Assembly (NCBI GenBank): GCA_029007985.1
Contig: JAQXIW010000035.1
Span: 1-61,326 of the forward strand
Length of the DNA: 61,326 nt
Source: Oscillospiraceae bacterium
GTDB lineage: Bacteria > Bacillota > Clostridia > Oscillospirales > Ruminococcaceae
Direction: 5' to 3'
The notes beneath the pieces are model-generated. The model searched no databases. It was not told where the DNA came from and worked only from the letters and a program-made list of their open reading frames with translations. Shown one piece after another: positions 46,600 through 56,644 of this stretch. Made by a program: the position numbers and the translations under genes. Within the stretch, counting starts at the first letter, position 1. Every line of letters starts with the position of its first letter.

Positions 46600-47853
46600 A
46601 TGGAATGGAACGGACTTAAATTACCTGACAATGTTTACGACTTGCTTGAAGAGAGAGGTCTTATCGCCGCTTGCACAGACCCGGAGGAATTCCGCGAGCT
46701 GCTCGGCAAAGAAAAAATCTCTTTCTACATCGGCTATGACCCGACAGCCGATTCTCTTCATGTCGGTCACTTTTTACAGCTCAATATAATGAGACTTATG
46801 CAGATTTACGGCCACAGACCTATTGCCGTAATCGGCGGCGGCACATGTATGATAGGCGACCCTTCCGGCAAAACCGATATGCGCAGAGTTATGCCTAAGG
46901 AGGAAATTGAGGCAAACGGCGAAAAATTCAAGGTTACAATGAAAAAATTCCTTGATTTCGACGACGGCAAAGCAATTATGGTAAACAATGCCGACTGGCT
47001 GTGCAATCTCAACTATGTTGACTTCCTGCGTGAAGTGGGCTGGTACTTCTCCGTCAACAAAATGCTGACAGCCGACGCTTTCAAAGCGAGAATGGAAAGA
47101 GACATAGGTCTTACCTTCACCGAGTTCAACTACATGCTCATGCAGGGTTATGATTTCTACAGACTTTTCAACGACTACAACTGCGTCGCTCAGTTTGGCG
47201 GCTCTGACCAGTGGTCAAACATTCTTGCCGGTACGGAGCTGATCCGCAAAAAGGACAGCAAAGACGCTTTCGGTATGACATTTAACCTTCTGACAACAGC
47301 AGACGGTGTTAAAATGGGCAAAACCGTAAAAGGCGCCGTTTGGCTCGACCCGAAAAAGACAACTCCGTACGAATTTTTCCAGTACTGGAGAAACATCAAC
47401 GACGCCGATGTTGCAAAGTGCTTGAAAATGCTTACACTTGTTCCGCTTGAACAGATTGACGATTATGTTAAGAGAGGCGGCTCTGCTTACAACGAAGCAA
47501 AAGAGCTTCTTGCTTACACTCTCACAGAGCTTATTCATTCAAAGGAAGACGCTGATTTGGCTCTCAAAACTTCAAGAGAAGTATTCGGCGGACGGGGCGT
47601 TTCCGACGCAATGCCGACTGCAAAACTCGGCGATGACGACTTCACAGACGGCAAAATCAATATTCTCGATTTGCTTGTTGTCACAAAGCTTGCTCCGTCT
47701 AAATCCGAGGCGAGAAGAAATGTCCGGCAGGGCGGCGTAATTGTCAACGATGTTAAAGTCGATTCCATTGACGCATCATTTGACAAATCGGCATTTGAAG
47801 ACAAATTTATTCTTAAAAAAGGCAAGAAAAATATAATCAAAGTAACGCTTTAA
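46600..47853 (+). CDS. tyrS: Tyrosyl-tRNA synthetase
   Basis: TyrS charges tRNA(Tyr). The class I signature is in GYDPTADSLHVGHF (HVGH near 48-51), the KMSKS-type loop is KMGKT near 238-242, and a C-terminal S4 RNA-binding domain covers about 350-417. The length of 417 residues is normal. AGGAGG lies before the ATG. Expression is under the T-box upstream, and a terminator follows, so it is a single-gene unit. Confidence 0.98.
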   Translation: MEWNGLKLPDNVYDLLEERGLIAACTDPEEFRELLGKEKISFYIGYDPTADSLHVGHFLQLNIMRLMQIYGHRPIAVIGGGTCMIGDPSGKTDMRRVMPKEEIEANGEKFKVTMKKFLDFDDGKAIMVNNADWLCNLNYVDFLREVGWYFSVNKMLTADAFKARMERDIGLTFTEFNYMLMQGYDFYRLFNDYNCVAQFGGSDQWSNILAGTELIRKKDSKDAFGMTFNLLTTADGVKMGKTVKGAVWLDPKKTTPYEFFQYWRNINDADVAKCLKMLTLVPLEQIDDYVKRGGSAYNEAKELLAYTLTELIHSKEDADLALKTSREVFGGRGVSDAMPTAKLGDDDFTDGKINILDLLVVTKLAPSKSEARRNVRQGGVIVNDVKVDSIDASFDKSAFEDKFILKKGKKNIIKVTL

Positions 47854-47860
47854 TTACACG

Positions 47861-47891
47861 AAGAGAGAACATTAAGTTCTCTCTTTTCTTT
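47861..47891 (+). terminator. Rho-independent terminator of tyrS
   Basis: A perfect 10-bp stem AAGAGAGAAC/GTTCTCTCTT (47861-47870 with 47876-47885) with loop ATTAA is followed by TTCTTTG. Confidence 0.88.
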
Positions 47892-47918
47892 GATTTATCA
47901 CGGCTTTTATGATAGAAT
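47890..47918 (+). promoter_or_regulatory. Promoter of the metallophosphoesterase gene
   Basis: TTGATT (47890-47895), a 17-base spacer and TAGAAT (47913-47918), partly overlapping the tail of the tyrS terminator. Confidence 0.55.
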
Positions 47919-47948
47919 ATCATCATCATTTTATTCGGAGGTGAAAAT

Positions 47949-48632
47949 TTGGCTGTATACGCAATTGCGGATTTGCACCTGTCTTTCGGCGTCGAAAAGC
48001 CGATGGACATTTTCAAAGGCTGGGAAAACCACGAGACGAGAATAAAAAACAACTGGGAAAGGCTGGTGAAACCGGAAGATACCGTCGTTATACCGGGCGA
48101 TATTTCATGGGCGATGACAACAGCGGAAGCCGAAAAAGATTTTGTATTTATAGAATCATTGCCGGGCAAAAAAATCATAATGAAGGGCAACCACGATTTG
48201 TGGTGGCAGACAATGAAAAAGAACAGCGAATTCATAAAAGAAAAAGGATTTTCTACGATTTCATTCCTACACAACAACGCCTTTGAAATAGAGGACAAAA
48301 TTATATGCGGCACCAGGGGCTGGATTTTTGAAAACAACTCCCGGCGGGACGACAAAATAATTTTGCGTGAGGCCGGCAGACTCAAGCTCTCTTTAGACAG
48401 CATTAAGAGCGACAAAGAAAAGGTGGTGTTTTTACATTATCCGCCTCTTTATCAGGAACAAAAAGCGCAACACATTCTCGACATACTTAAAGAGTACAAT
48501 ATTAAAAGGGTGTATTACGGACACCTGCACGGCAAAACCGTAAATTATGCGTTTAACGGCGAATATTACGGTATTAAGTACAAACTTATTTCCGCAGACA
48601 GACTTGATTTTTGCCCGTATATAATTGATTAA
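47949..48632 (+). CDS. Metallophosphoesterase family protein
   Basis: The 227-residue protein has the full set of calcineurin-like phosphoesterase metal motifs: DLHLS (near 8-12), GDISWA (near 51), GNHDLWW (near 81) and GHLHG (near 195). The start is a TTG with GGAGGTGA just upstream. It has its own promoter and lies between tyrS and tig. The substrate (phosphomonoester, cyclic dinucleotide or other) cannot be told from the sequence. Confidence 0.88.
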   Translation: MAVYAIADLHLSFGVEKPMDIFKGWENHETRIKNNWERLVKPEDTVVIPGDISWAMTTAEAEKDFVFIESLPGKKIIMKGNHDLWWQTMKKNSEFIKEKGFSTISFLHNNAFEIEDKIICGTRGWIFENNSRRDDKIILREAGRLKLSLDSIKSDKEKVVFLHYPPLYQEQKAQHILDILKEYNIKRVYYGHLHGKTVNYAFNGEYYGIKYKLISADRLDFCPYIID

Positions 48633-48653
48633 ATTATATCTTTGTGATATAAT
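48625..48653 (+). promoter_or_regulatory. Promoter of tig-clpP-clpX with overlapping palindrome
   Basis: TTGATT (48625-48630), a 17-base spacer and a perfect TATAAT (48648-48653) with extended TG. An inverted repeat ATTATATC/GATATAAT (48633-48640 with 48646-48653) and a second one ATTGATTA/TAATCAAT (48624-48631 with 48650-48657) cover both boxes. These could be alternative stems of one element or a repressor site. Confidence 0.7.
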
Positions 48654-48721
48654 CAATTAGTCACATTGCTTTTGATGTGATACCAACAAGTATAAAAAAC
48701 ATATTTAAGGAGTTTTTCAAT

Positions 48722-50008
48722 ATGGAATTAATCAGAAATGAAAAGGTCGCTGACAATACAGTCGAGCTTGAATTCAAAGTATCAGCTGAAGATTTTGAAA
48801 AAGCAATTTCAAAAGTTTTCAGAAAAGCAAATGCGGATATCACGGTACCGGGCTTCAGAAAGGGCAAAGCACCGAGAAATGTCGTTGAAAAAATGTACGG
48901 CGCAGAAATGTTCTTTAACGACGCTATCGACGAGCTGCTTCCGCAGGCTTACGAGGACGCGGTAAAAGAGGCCGGCGTTACGGTTGTCGCAAGACCTGAA
49001 ATCGACATTCTTTCATGCTCAAAGGAAGACGGCTTTGTCACAAAGGCTGTTCTCACAACATATCCGGAAGTTACAATCGGCGAATACAAGGGCCTTAAGG
49101 CTGAAAGAAAAGCTATCCCTGTAACAGATGAAATCGTAGACGCAGATGTTCGGGCTTTGGCTGACAGAAACGCAAGACTTGTTTCCGTATCCGACAGAGC
49201 CGCAGCTATGGGCGATATCGCAAACATCAACTTTGAAGGCTTTGTAGACGGCGTTGCTTTTGACGGCGGCAAAGGTGAGGACTTTGATCTCACACTCGGT
49301 TCCGGTCAGTTCATTCCGGGCTTTGAAGAGCAGATTGTAGGCCACGAAATCGGCGAAGAATTTGATGTAAATGTAACATTCCCGGATCCTTACCAGGCAG
49401 CCGAGCTCGCAGGCAAACCGGCCGTTTTCAAAACAAAAGTAAATTCTCTCAAATTCAGAGAACTTCCTGAGCTCGATGACGAATTCGCAAAAGATGTTTC
49501 CGAATTTGACACGCTTGATGAACTCAAAGCCGACCTCAGAAAGAAGAGAGAGGAAGAAGCCAACCGGTCTGCAGAACTCGCAGTTGAAAACGACCTTGTA
49601 GAACAGGTTGTAAACGGTATGAGCGCAATCATTCCTGAGGCAATGTACGAAGTCAGAGTGGAAGAACTCGTAAACGACTTTGCAAACAGACTTGCACAGC
49701 AGGGTCTTGATATCAACACATATCTTACCTATACTCAGATGGATATGGACACATTTAAGAAATCATACAGAGACACAGCCGAAAAGCAGGTTAAAATCAG
49801 ACTTGCTCTCGAAGCTGTCGTAAAGGCCGAAGGCATTGTTGCTTCCGACGAAGATGTCGAAAAGGAACTTGCAAAGATGTCCGAAACATACGGATATTCA
49901 GTAGAAGACCTCAAGACAATGATTCCTGTTGAAGAAATGAAGAAAGACCTTGCAATTCAGAAGGCAATTGATTTTGTAAAGGAAAACTCCGAGATCACAA
50001 ACGCATAA
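48722..50008 (+). CDS. tig: Trigger factor (ribosome-associated chaperone)
   Basis: Trigger factor binds nascent chains at the ribosome exit tunnel. The ribosome-docking loop GFRKGKAPRNVVEKMYG is near 43-59. The FKBP-like prolyl isomerase domain covers about 150-235 and the helical chaperone domain follows. The ATG at 48722 has AAGGAG upstream; an in-frame start at 48677 lacks one. The product has 428 residues. It heads the tig-clpP-clpX order common in bacteria. Confidence 0.97.
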   Translation: MELIRNEKVADNTVELEFKVSAEDFEKAISKVFRKANADITVPGFRKGKAPRNVVEKMYGAEMFFNDAIDELLPQAYEDAVKEAGVTVVARPEIDILSCSKEDGFVTKAVLTTYPEVTIGEYKGLKAERKAIPVTDEIVDADVRALADRNARLVSVSDRAAAMGDIANINFEGFVDGVAFDGGKGEDFDLTLGSGQFIPGFEEQIVGHEIGEEFDVNVTFPDPYQAAELAGKPAVFKTKVNSLKFRELPELDDEFAKDVSEFDTLDELKADLRKKREEEANRSAELAVENDLVEQVVNGMSAIIPEAMYEVRVEELVNDFANRLAQQGLDINTYLTYTQMDMDTFKKSYRDTAEKQVKIRLALEAVVKAEGIVASDEDVEKELAKMSETYGYSVEDLKTMIPVEEMKKDLAIQKAIDFVKENSEITNA

Positions 50009-50047
50009 TTAGTGCTGTGCAAAACAATTCTTTTTGGAGGTTAGGCT

Positions 50048-50632
50048 ATGGCATTAGTACCAACAGTTGTTGAAGATACAGGCAGAGGCGAGAGAGCCTA
50101 TGACATATTTTCAAGATTATTAAATGACAGAATTATCATTCTTTCGGATGAAGTAAACGATACGACAGCTTCACTTGTAGTTGCCCAGTTGCTTTATCTC
50201 GAAGGTCAAGACCCTACAAAAGACATTGCGCTGTATATAAACAGCCCGGGCGGCTCGGTAACGGCCGGCATGGCGATTTATGACACGATGCAGTATATTA
50301 GCTGTGATGTTTCAACTATTTGTGTGGGTATGGCCGCATCAATGGGCGCATTTTTGCTTTGTGCCGGCGCAAAAGGCAAAAGATTTGCCTTGCCGAACAG
50401 CGAAATAATGATTCATCAGCCGCTCGTAGGCGGCATGCAGGGACAGGCGTCGGATATTCATATTCACGCCGCTCACCTTGACGCAACGAAAATGAAGCTC
50501 AATAAAATTCTTGCCGAAAGAACAGGTCAGTCTCTTGAAACAATTATCAAGGACACTGACAGAGACAATTTCCTTTCGGCGCAAGAGGCCTGTGAATACG
50601 GCCTTATCGACAAAGTAATCGAACACAGATAA
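50048..50632 (+). CDS. clpP: ATP-dependent Clp protease proteolytic subunit
   Basis: ClpP forms the two-ring protease chamber fed by ClpX. The catalytic Ser is S98 in GMAASMGAF, the His is H123 in MIHQPLVGG, and the Asp lies in the TDRDNF segment near 171-173. The length of 194 residues is typical, with no visible propeptide beyond the usual short one. TTGGAGG precedes the ATG. It is nine bases before clpX. Confidence 0.98.
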   Translation: MALVPTVVEDTGRGERAYDIFSRLLNDRIIILSDEVNDTTASLVVAQLLYLEGQDPTKDIALYINSPGGSVTAGMAIYDTMQYISCDVSTICVGMAASMGAFLLCAGAKGKRFALPNSEIMIHQPLVGGMQGQASDIHIHAAHLDATKMKLNKILAERTGQSLETIIKDTDRDNFLSAQEACEYGLIDKVIEHR

Positions 50633-50641
50633 CGGGGTATT

Positions 50642-51931
50642 ATGGCAAGTAAAGATAAAGTTGTTTCTTGCAGCTTTTGCGGTAAGCTTTCCAATGAGGT
50701 GGAGAGAATCATACTCGGGCCCGGTGTAAACATCTGCGACGAATGTGTCTCTCTTTGCTGGGATATTTTGGTTGACGAGGGAGTTGTTCAGCCGCAGCCG
50801 GACAAAAGGCAAGTCGCAAAGGCTAAACAAAAGAATAACGATATAAATGTTCTTTCTCCTGTACAGATTAAACAGGGTTTGGACAAATATGTAATCGGCC
50901 AGGACGATGCAAAAATCGCCCTTTCCGTTGCCGTATACAATCATTATAAGAGAATTTTGAGCGGCAATAAAATTGACGATGTAGAAATACAAAAAAGCAA
51001 TATTTTGCTGCTCGGCCCATCCGGCACAGGAAAGACTCTTCTTGCGCAGACGCTCGCAAAAATGCTCAATGTACCGTTTGCCATTGCCGACGCAACAACT
51101 CTTACAGAGGCCGGATATGTCGGCGAAGATGTGGAAAACATTCTTTTGAGACTTATTCAGGCCGCCGATTACAACATTGAAAAAGCGCAAATCGGCATCA
51201 TTTATGTCGACGAAATTGACAAAATCACAAGAAAAAGCGAGAATGTATCTACCACCCGTGATGTCGGCGGCGAAGGCGTACAGCAGGCTCTTTTGAAAAT
51301 ACTCGAAGGCACTGTTGCGTCTGTGCCACCGCAGGGCGGCAGAAAGCATCCTCACCAGGAATTTATCCAAATCGACACAAAGAATATTCTCTTTATATGC
51401 GGCGGCGCCTTTGACGGCATAGAAAAGCACATATCAAAGCGCACAAAGGTAAACGGCAGTCTCGGTTTCGGCGGGACTCTCAAAGAGACAAAAGAGGAAG
51501 ACATCACAACCGTTTTGAAGAAAGTCGAGCCGGACGACCTTGTGCACTTCGGTATTATACCGGAGCTGATAGGCAGATTGCCGGTCGTTTCCGTACTTTC
51601 TGCTTTGGATAAAGACGCCCTTATCAGAGTACTTAAAGAGCCAAAAAATTCTCTTATTAAACAGTATCAGGCTCTGTTCAGCCTCGACAATGTCGAACTC
51701 GAAATCACCGATGACGCTCTTGAACTTATCGCAGAAAAAGCCATAGAGAGAAAGAGCGGCGCGAGAGCTCTGCGTTCCATTTTTGAGAATACTCTGATGG
51801 ATACAATGTTCTCGGTTCCTGAGGACAACACAATTGTCAAGGTTATCGTCGACAGGGAAGCAGTCGAGACCGGAAAGTGCAAATATGAACACGGCGACGC
51901 ACATAAGCGTTATTCCGAGTCGGCAAATTGA
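50642..51931 (+). CDS. clpX: ATP-dependent Clp protease ATP-binding subunit ClpX
   Basis: ClpX unfolds substrates and feeds them to ClpP. The N-terminal zinc domain has CSFC and CDEC (residues about 9-37). Walker A GPSGTGKT is near 121-128, Walker B has [10 protein letters not shown] near 185, and the ClpP-binding IGF-type loop lies in SLGFGGTL near 277. The length of 429 residues is normal. A terminator follows five bases after the stop. Confidence 0.98.
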   Translation: MASKDKVVSCSFCGKLSNEVERIILGPGVNICDECVSLCWDILVDEGVVQPQPDKRQVAKAKQKNNDINVLSPVQIKQGLDKYVIGQDDAKIALSVAVYNHYKRILSGNKIDDVEIQKSNILLLGPSGTGKTLLAQTLAKMLNVPFAIADATTLTEAGYVGEDVENILLRLIQAADYNIEKAQIGIIYVDEIDKITRKSENVSTTRDVGGEGVQQALLKILEGTVASVPPQGGRKHPHQEFIQIDTKNILFICGGAFDGIEKHISKRTKVNGSLGFGGTLKETKEEDITTVLKKVEPDDLVHFGIIPELIGRLPVVSVLSALDKDALIRVLKEPKNSLIKQYQALFSLDNVELEITDDALELIAEKAIERKSGARALRSIFENTLMDTMFSVPEDNTIVKVIVDREAVETGKCKYEHGDAHKRYSESAN

Positions 51932-51935
51932 TAAT

Positions 51936-51967
51936 AAAAGGCGCTTTTTCAAGCGTCTTTTTTAATT
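51936..51967 (+). terminator. Rho-independent terminator of tig-clpP-clpX
   Basis: An 11-bp stem AAAAGGCGCTT/AAGCGTCTTTT (51936-51946 with 51951-51961, one G-T pair) with loop TTTC is followed by TTAATT. Confidence 0.85.
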
Positions 51968-51991
51968 CCAAAAACCGTTTATCCGGCATTG

Positions 51992-52021
51992 TTGAAAAGA
52001 TATTGACATATATGTTATAAT
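51992..52021 (+). promoter_or_regulatory. Promoter of the lon-to-hslO cluster
   Basis: TTGAAA (51992-51997), an 18-base spacer and a perfect TATAAT (52016-52021) with extended TG. A TTGACA at 52003 is too close to the -10 to be used. I saw no clear CtsR or CIRCE-type operator. Confidence 0.65.
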
Positions 52022-52056
52022 ATACAAATACGAATAATATAAAAGGATGTGAATAA

Positions 52057-54414
52057 ATGCCTTCAAAAATAGATATTAAAAGCAGCCGTGACGAAGAATA
52101 CAATCGGTTTCCTGCCATTGCTCTCAGAGGTCTGGTTATTTTTACCGACTCAGTCGTTCACTTCGATGTGGGCAGAGAAAAATCGGTAAAAGCCGTCGAA
52201 TATGCAATGGATCACGGCAGAAAGGTTTACCTTGTACCGCAGGTCGATTTGGATGTTGAAGACCCGTCATCCGCGGATATTTACGATGTGGGCGTAGTTG
52301 CGGAAATAAAGCAGATTCTAAAAAACCAAGACGGAATCGTCAGAATAATGGTAGAATCCTTGTACAGAGCAAAAACCGTTGACATTGACGGCAGCGGCGA
52401 GTACTTGACAGCCATTGTCAAAAATTATCCTATAAAGAATATACGCAAGGGCAGAGAAAATATCGCCAAAGCCCATGTAAGAGCAATCAAAGAGGCTTTT
52501 GAAAGATATTTGTCCGTGGCTCCTAAATTGGCCAAGGAAGTAATCGGCAGAATTTTCCTTACCGAAGACGCCAACAAAATGTGCGAACTCATCGGCGCAA
52601 ACGTTATGTTTAAAGTCGAGGACAAAATGACATTGCTATGCGAATCTTCGCTTGAAAAAAGGCTTGAAATCGTTCTCGACTTTTTGACATCCGAATATCA
52701 AATTCTAAAAATTGAGGCTGATATTAAGAGCAAAGTCCATGAAGAAATGGATAAAAATCAGAAAGAATACTATCTGCGCCAGCAGATGAGAACAATATCA
52801 GAGGAGCTCGGCGAGGGCGACGACACCGTTAAAGAGTGTGACGATTACAGAAAGAAAATAGACTCCGTCCCTCTGTCGAACGATTCAAAAGAAAAATTGC
52901 TCAAAGAGGTTTCAAGACTTGAAAAAATGATAGGCTCCACACAGGAAGCCGTTGTAATACGCACTTATCTTGATACCTGCCTTTCTGTGCCGTGGGGCGT
53001 TTTCACCGAAGATGAATTAGATGTAAAAAAAGCAGAAAAGACCTTAGACAAAGACCATTACGGCATGAAAACCGTAAAGGAGAAAGTCCTTGAAATTCTT
53101 GCGGTCAGACAGCTGTCGGAAAATACAAAAGGACAAATTCTCTGTCTTGTGGGCCCTCCGGGTGTGGGCAAAACGAGTATTGCCTCATCTATTGCCGGCT
53201 GTATAAACAGAAACTTTGTGCGTATGTCGTTAGGCGGCGTTCACGACGAAAGTGAAATCCGCGGTCACCGCAGAACTTATGTGGGCGCGATGCCGGGCAA
53301 AATAATCAACGCTCTCATACAAGCAAAATCTTATAATCCGGTTATTCTTTTGGACGAGATTGACAAACTTGCCGGCGATTACAGGGGCGATCCGTCTTCG
53401 GCATTGCTTGAAGTATTAGACAGCGAGCAAAACGGCTCTTTCACCGACCACTATCTCGATATGCCTGTGGATTTGAGCAATGTATTCTTTATCGCCACTG
53501 CCAACGATATGAGTACAATTCCTGCTCCGCTTTTGGACAGAATGGATATTATCGAATTACCTTCTTACACAAGAGAGGAAAAATTCAACATTGCAAAAAA
53601 GCACCTCATACCGAAACAGCTCAAAAAGAACGGTATGAACGGAATGGTAAAATTTGCAGATGCGGCTATTTATGAAATTATTGATTTTTACACCAGAGAA
53701 GCCGGCGTAAGAACTCTTGAAAGAACAATTGTCACCGTATTGAGAAAATGTGCAAAGGATATCGCAACCACAGATAATAAGTCAATAAGCATAAATAAAA
53801 ACAAAATTATAAAAATGCTTGGCGCGGAGAAATATAAGCCGACTTCTCTCACGCTAAAAGATACGGTCGGCGTAGCAAACGGTCTTGCATGGACATCGGT
53901 CGGCGGCGAAATGTTGCCAATCGAAGTCGCTGTAATACCGGAGGGCACCGGCAAGCTTGAAATAACCGGAAATCTCGGTAAAGTAATGAGCGAATCTTGT
54001 CATATTGCATTGAGCTATATCAGAGCCAATGCTTCTAAATACGGTATAAAATACGATTTTGCCAAAACAGATATACACATTCACGCTCCGGAGGGCGCTG
54101 TTCCGAAGGACGGCCCGTCTGCCGGCATAACTTTGACGACGGCTCTTATTTCCGCACTGTCTCAAACGCCGGTTAAAGGCGATGTGGCTATGACAGGTGA
54201 AATCACTCTTCAAGGCAACATTTTAGCAATCGGCGGCTTGAGAGAAAAGACAATGGCCGCTTACCGAGAGGGCATAAAAACCGTTATTATACCGTTTGAC
54301 AACAAGCCGAATCTCGAAGAAATAGACGATATTGTCAAGGAAAAAATAGAATTTGTCCCTGTACAGCATATTGATGAGGCTCTTAAAGTCAATTTGTCAA
54401 AGGAGATTTTATGA
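52057..54414 (+). CDS. lon: ATP-dependent protease La (Lon)
   Basis: Lon degrades damaged and regulatory proteins. The N-terminal LON domain starts with FPAIALRGLVIF. The AAA module has Walker A GPPGVGKT near 366-373 and Walker B LLDEIDKL. The protease domain carries the Ser-Lys pair S688 (PKDGPSAG) and K731 (LREKTMAA), 43 residues apart as in other Lon proteins. The length of 785 residues is normal. It overlaps engB by four bases (ATGA), a conserved neighbour pair in Firmicutes. Confidence 0.98.
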   Translation: MPSKIDIKSSRDEEYNRFPAIALRGLVIFTDSVVHFDVGREKSVKAVEYAMDHGRKVYLVPQVDLDVEDPSSADIYDVGVVAEIKQILKNQDGIVRIMVESLYRAKTVDIDGSGEYLTAIVKNYPIKNIRKGRENIAKAHVRAIKEAFERYLSVAPKLAKEVIGRIFLTEDANKMCELIGANVMFKVEDKMTLLCESSLEKRLEIVLDFLTSEYQILKIEADIKSKVHEEMDKNQKEYYLRQQMRTISEELGEGDDTVKECDDYRKKIDSVPLSNDSKEKLLKEVSRLEKMIGSTQEAVVIRTYLDTCLSVPWGVFTEDELDVKKAEKTLDKDHYGMKTVKEKVLEILAVRQLSENTKGQILCLVGPPGVGKTSIASSIAGCINRNFVRMSLGGVHDESEIRGHRRTYVGAMPGKIINALIQAKSYNPVILLDEIDKLAGDYRGDPSSALLEVLDSEQNGSFTDHYLDMPVDLSNVFFIATANDMSTIPAPLLDRMDIIELPSYTREEKFNIAKKHLIPKQLKKNGMNGMVKFADAAIYEIIDFYTREAGVRTLERTIVTVLRKCAKDIATTDNKSISINKNKIIKMLGAEKYKPTSLTLKDTVGVANGLAWTSVGGEMLPIEVAVIPEGTGKLEITGNLGKVMSESCHIALSYIRANASKYGIKYDFAKTDIHIHAPEGAVPKDGPSAGITLTTALISALSQTPVKGDVAMTGEITLQGNILAIGGLREKTMAAYREGIKTVIIPFDNKPNLEEIDDIVKEKIEFVPVQHIDEALKVNLSKEIL

Positions 54415-54995
54415 TAATTAAAACAGCAGAATTTGCTTGCGCCTTCGGCACCGAAAAACAGCTGCCGAAGGCAGAAAAGCCGGAAATTGTATTTTCCGGC
54501 CGAAGCAATGTGGGCAAATCCAGCCTGATAAACAAACTTTGCAACCGCAAAAGTCTTGCGCGAACATCGGCTCAGCCGGGTAAAACAGGCACAATAAACT
54601 TTTATAAAGTAAATGAATTTTTCTTTGTCGATCTGCCGGGTTACGGTTTTGCAAAGGTGTCCGACAAAGAGAGAAAAAGATGGGACAATCTTATCAACGG
54701 TTACTTCAACCAAAGCCGAGATGTCAGAATGGTTGTACAGCTGATCGACTCAAGGCACGAGCCTACAAAAGACGACATTACGATGCTTGAATACTTGACT
54801 TACTATAAGTTTCCTTTCGTTATTGCTTTGACAAAGTGTGATAAGCTTAACAAAACAGAACAAAGTGCCGCCGTTGAAAAGTTTTCGGAATACTGCAAAG
54901 ATTACGCCTATTCCGATATTATTTTAACGAGCGCCGAAAAGGGCATTGGCGCAGAGCGGCTGTTATACGCGATAGAAAAATCATTGGTGGACTGA
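54411..54995 (+). CDS. engB: Ribosome biogenesis GTPase EngB (YsxC/YihA)
   Basis: This essential GTPase acts in 50S assembly. The G1 motif GRSNVGKS is at 30-37, G3 DLPGYGFAK near 75 and G4 TKCD near 142. The 194-residue length fits. It overlaps lon by four bases and is followed one base later by a methyltransferase gene. Confidence 0.96.
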   Translation: MIIKTAEFACAFGTEKQLPKAEKPEIVFSGRSNVGKSSLINKLCNRKSLARTSAQPGKTGTINFYKVNEFFFVDLPGYGFAKVSDKERKRWDNLINGYFNQSRDVRMVVQLIDSRHEPTKDDITMLEYLTYYKFPFVIALTKCDKLNKTEQSAAVEKFSEYCKDYAYSDIILTSAEKGIGAERLLYAIEKSLVD

Positions 54996-54996
54996 T

Positions 54997-55740
54997 ATGG
55001 CTTACAAAGAGTTCAGCTATTATTACGATTATTTTAATTACAATGCCGACTATGACGCATTATTTCGGTTTATAAAATCAAAGGCAGCTCGGCACGGTGT
55101 AAAAGACGGCATTGTTTGCGATTTGGGCTGCGGTACGGGTGAATTGGCTTTCAGATTTGACAAAGCAGGTTACGATGTCATAGCGGTTGACAATTCCGAT
55201 GAAATGCTGGATGTTCTGTATGACAAAAGAGACGAGGTCGGCGCCTACAATATTCAAATACTTAAACAGGATATAACCGAGCTTGATATGTTCGGCACCG
55301 TCGATTTATTTACATGCACATTTGACACGGTAAATCATCTTGACGGTGAAAAAGCGGTGCAAAAGTTTTTTGACAAGGTCTCTCTGTTTATGCATCCGGA
55401 CGGTGTATTTATATTTGACGCAAACACTCCGTATAAGCACAAATATGTGCTTTCCTGTGAAAAATATGATTTTGACGACGATGAAGCCGAGTGTATTTGG
55501 CAAAACACTCTTTACGAAAACGAACAGAAAACAGAGATTTCAATAAAAATCAAAGATAAGGTTTCAGGTGAAAACTATTCTGAAAAGTTTTTTGAGCATT
55601 ATTATGAGTATTCTCAATTGGAGAAAATGATAAAAAATTCGGGCATGGTAATATGCGAGTGTCTCGACGGAGAAACCTTTGAAGAGCTCAAACCGGAATC
55701 CCAAAGATTTATATTTGTATGTAAAAAGGAGAATAGATAA
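54997..55740 (+). CDS. Class I SAM-dependent methyltransferase, substrate unknown
   Basis: The SAM-binding motif DLGCGTGELAFRF is near 45-57, followed by VIAVDNSDEMLDV (acidic loop) and LFTCTFDTVNHL (post-I motifs). The remaining part (about 140-247) resembles the small-molecule or protein methyltransferases annotated as methyltransferase-like or YqeM-type in Firmicutes. Nothing identifies the substrate. It lies one base after engB and overlaps hslO by one base (TAATG), so it is made in step with them. Confidence 0.85.
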   Translation: MAYKEFSYYYDYFNYNADYDALFRFIKSKAARHGVKDGIVCDLGCGTGELAFRFDKAGYDVIAVDNSDEMLDVLYDKRDEVGAYNIQILKQDITELDMFGTVDLFTCTFDTVNHLDGEKAVQKFFDKVSLFMHPDGVFIFDANTPYKHKYVLSCEKYDFDDDEAECIWQNTLYENEQKTEISIKIKDKVSGENYSEKFFEHYYEYSQLEKMIKNSGMVICECLDGETFEELKPESQRFIFVCKKENR

Positions 55741-56627
55741 TGGCAAAAATTGTCAGGGCCATATCCGACATGGGTGGCGTTGTAATAAGCGTAATTGATT
55801 CTACGGATATAGTTCGCAGAATGGAGGAAATACATAAGACTTCACGGGTCGTAAGTGCGGCCTTTGGCAGACTTTTGACGGCTTCCGAGCTTATGGCTTC
55901 AAACCTTAAAAGCTATGATGACAGCATAACTCTCAGAATCAAAGCCGACGGTCCTATCGGTCTTTTGACCGTAGCATGCGACGGCAGAGGCAACTGCAAA
56001 GGCTTTGTTGAAAACAATGTGGTTGAGCTGCCTCTCAAAGCCGACGGCAAGCTTGATGTAGGCACAGCCGTGGGCAAAAACGGCTATTTGTATGTCGTAA
56101 AGGATTTGGGTATGAAAGACCCGTATGTGGGCTCAATTCCGCTTGAAAGCGGCGAAATTGCCGAGGATATAACAGCTTACTACGCCTATTCCGAGCAAAT
56201 ACCTACCGTATGCGCTCTCGGTGTTTTGGTTAACCCGGATTTGTCTATCAAGAGGGCAGGCGGCTATCTTTTACAGCTTTTACCGGGCGCGACCGAGGAG
56301 GAAATATCCCTGGTTGAAAAAAACATTAAAAACATTAAAAGCATCACTTCTTTCTATGAACAGGATAAAACCGAATACGATGTAATAAACACCGTAATGG
56401 ACGGTTTTAATCCGAGTATTCTCGACGAATATGACTGTCGGTATAAGTGCGACTGCTCAAAAGAAAGAGTTGAAAAGGCTTTAATTTCAATCGGAAAAAC
56501 AGAGCTTGAAAGGCTCAGAGACGAAGAAGAGCAAATTGAAATGACCTGTCATTACTGTGACAAAAAATACTATTTTACAAAAAAAGATTTGACCGGTATG
56601 ATAAACAGCCTTCAAAAAAATAAATAA
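55740..56627 (+). CDS. hslO: Redox-regulated chaperonin Hsp33
   Basis: Hsp33 is activated by oxidative unfolding after release of zinc. The C-terminal zinc switch is CDC near 237-239 and CHYC near 269-272. The N-terminal holdase domain includes MASNLKSYDDSITLRIKADGPIGLLTVACDGRGN. The length of 295 residues is normal. In this string it is co-transcribed with the protease lon, a sensible stress-response partner. No convincing terminator follows, only an AT-only 8-bp repeat at 56626-56643. Confidence 0.96.
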   Translation: MAKIVRAISDMGGVVISVIDSTDIVRRMEEIHKTSRVVSAAFGRLLTASELMASNLKSYDDSITLRIKADGPIGLLTVACDGRGNCKGFVENNVVELPLKADGKLDVGTAVGKNGYLYVVKDLGMKDPYVGSIPLESGEIAEDITAYYAYSEQIPTVCALGVLVNPDLSIKRAGGYLLQLLPGATEEEISLVEKNIKNIKSITSFYEQDKTEYDVINTVMDGFNPSILDEYDCRYKCDCSKERVEKALISIGKTELERLRDEEEQIEMTCHYCDKKYYFTKKDLTGMINSLQKNK

Positions 56628-56644
56628 TTATTTGTAAATAATTG

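Noticed and set aside
50339-51430. A 363-codon minus-strand frame opposite clpP and clpX
   Set aside because: It covers parts of two well-identified genes, has no ribosome binding site or recognisable domain, and follows from codon bias on the coding strand.
52003-52021. TTGACA at 52003 as the -35 box of lon
   Set aside because: Only seven bases separate it from the TATAAT at 52016; the TTGAAA at 51992 with an 18-base spacer is better.
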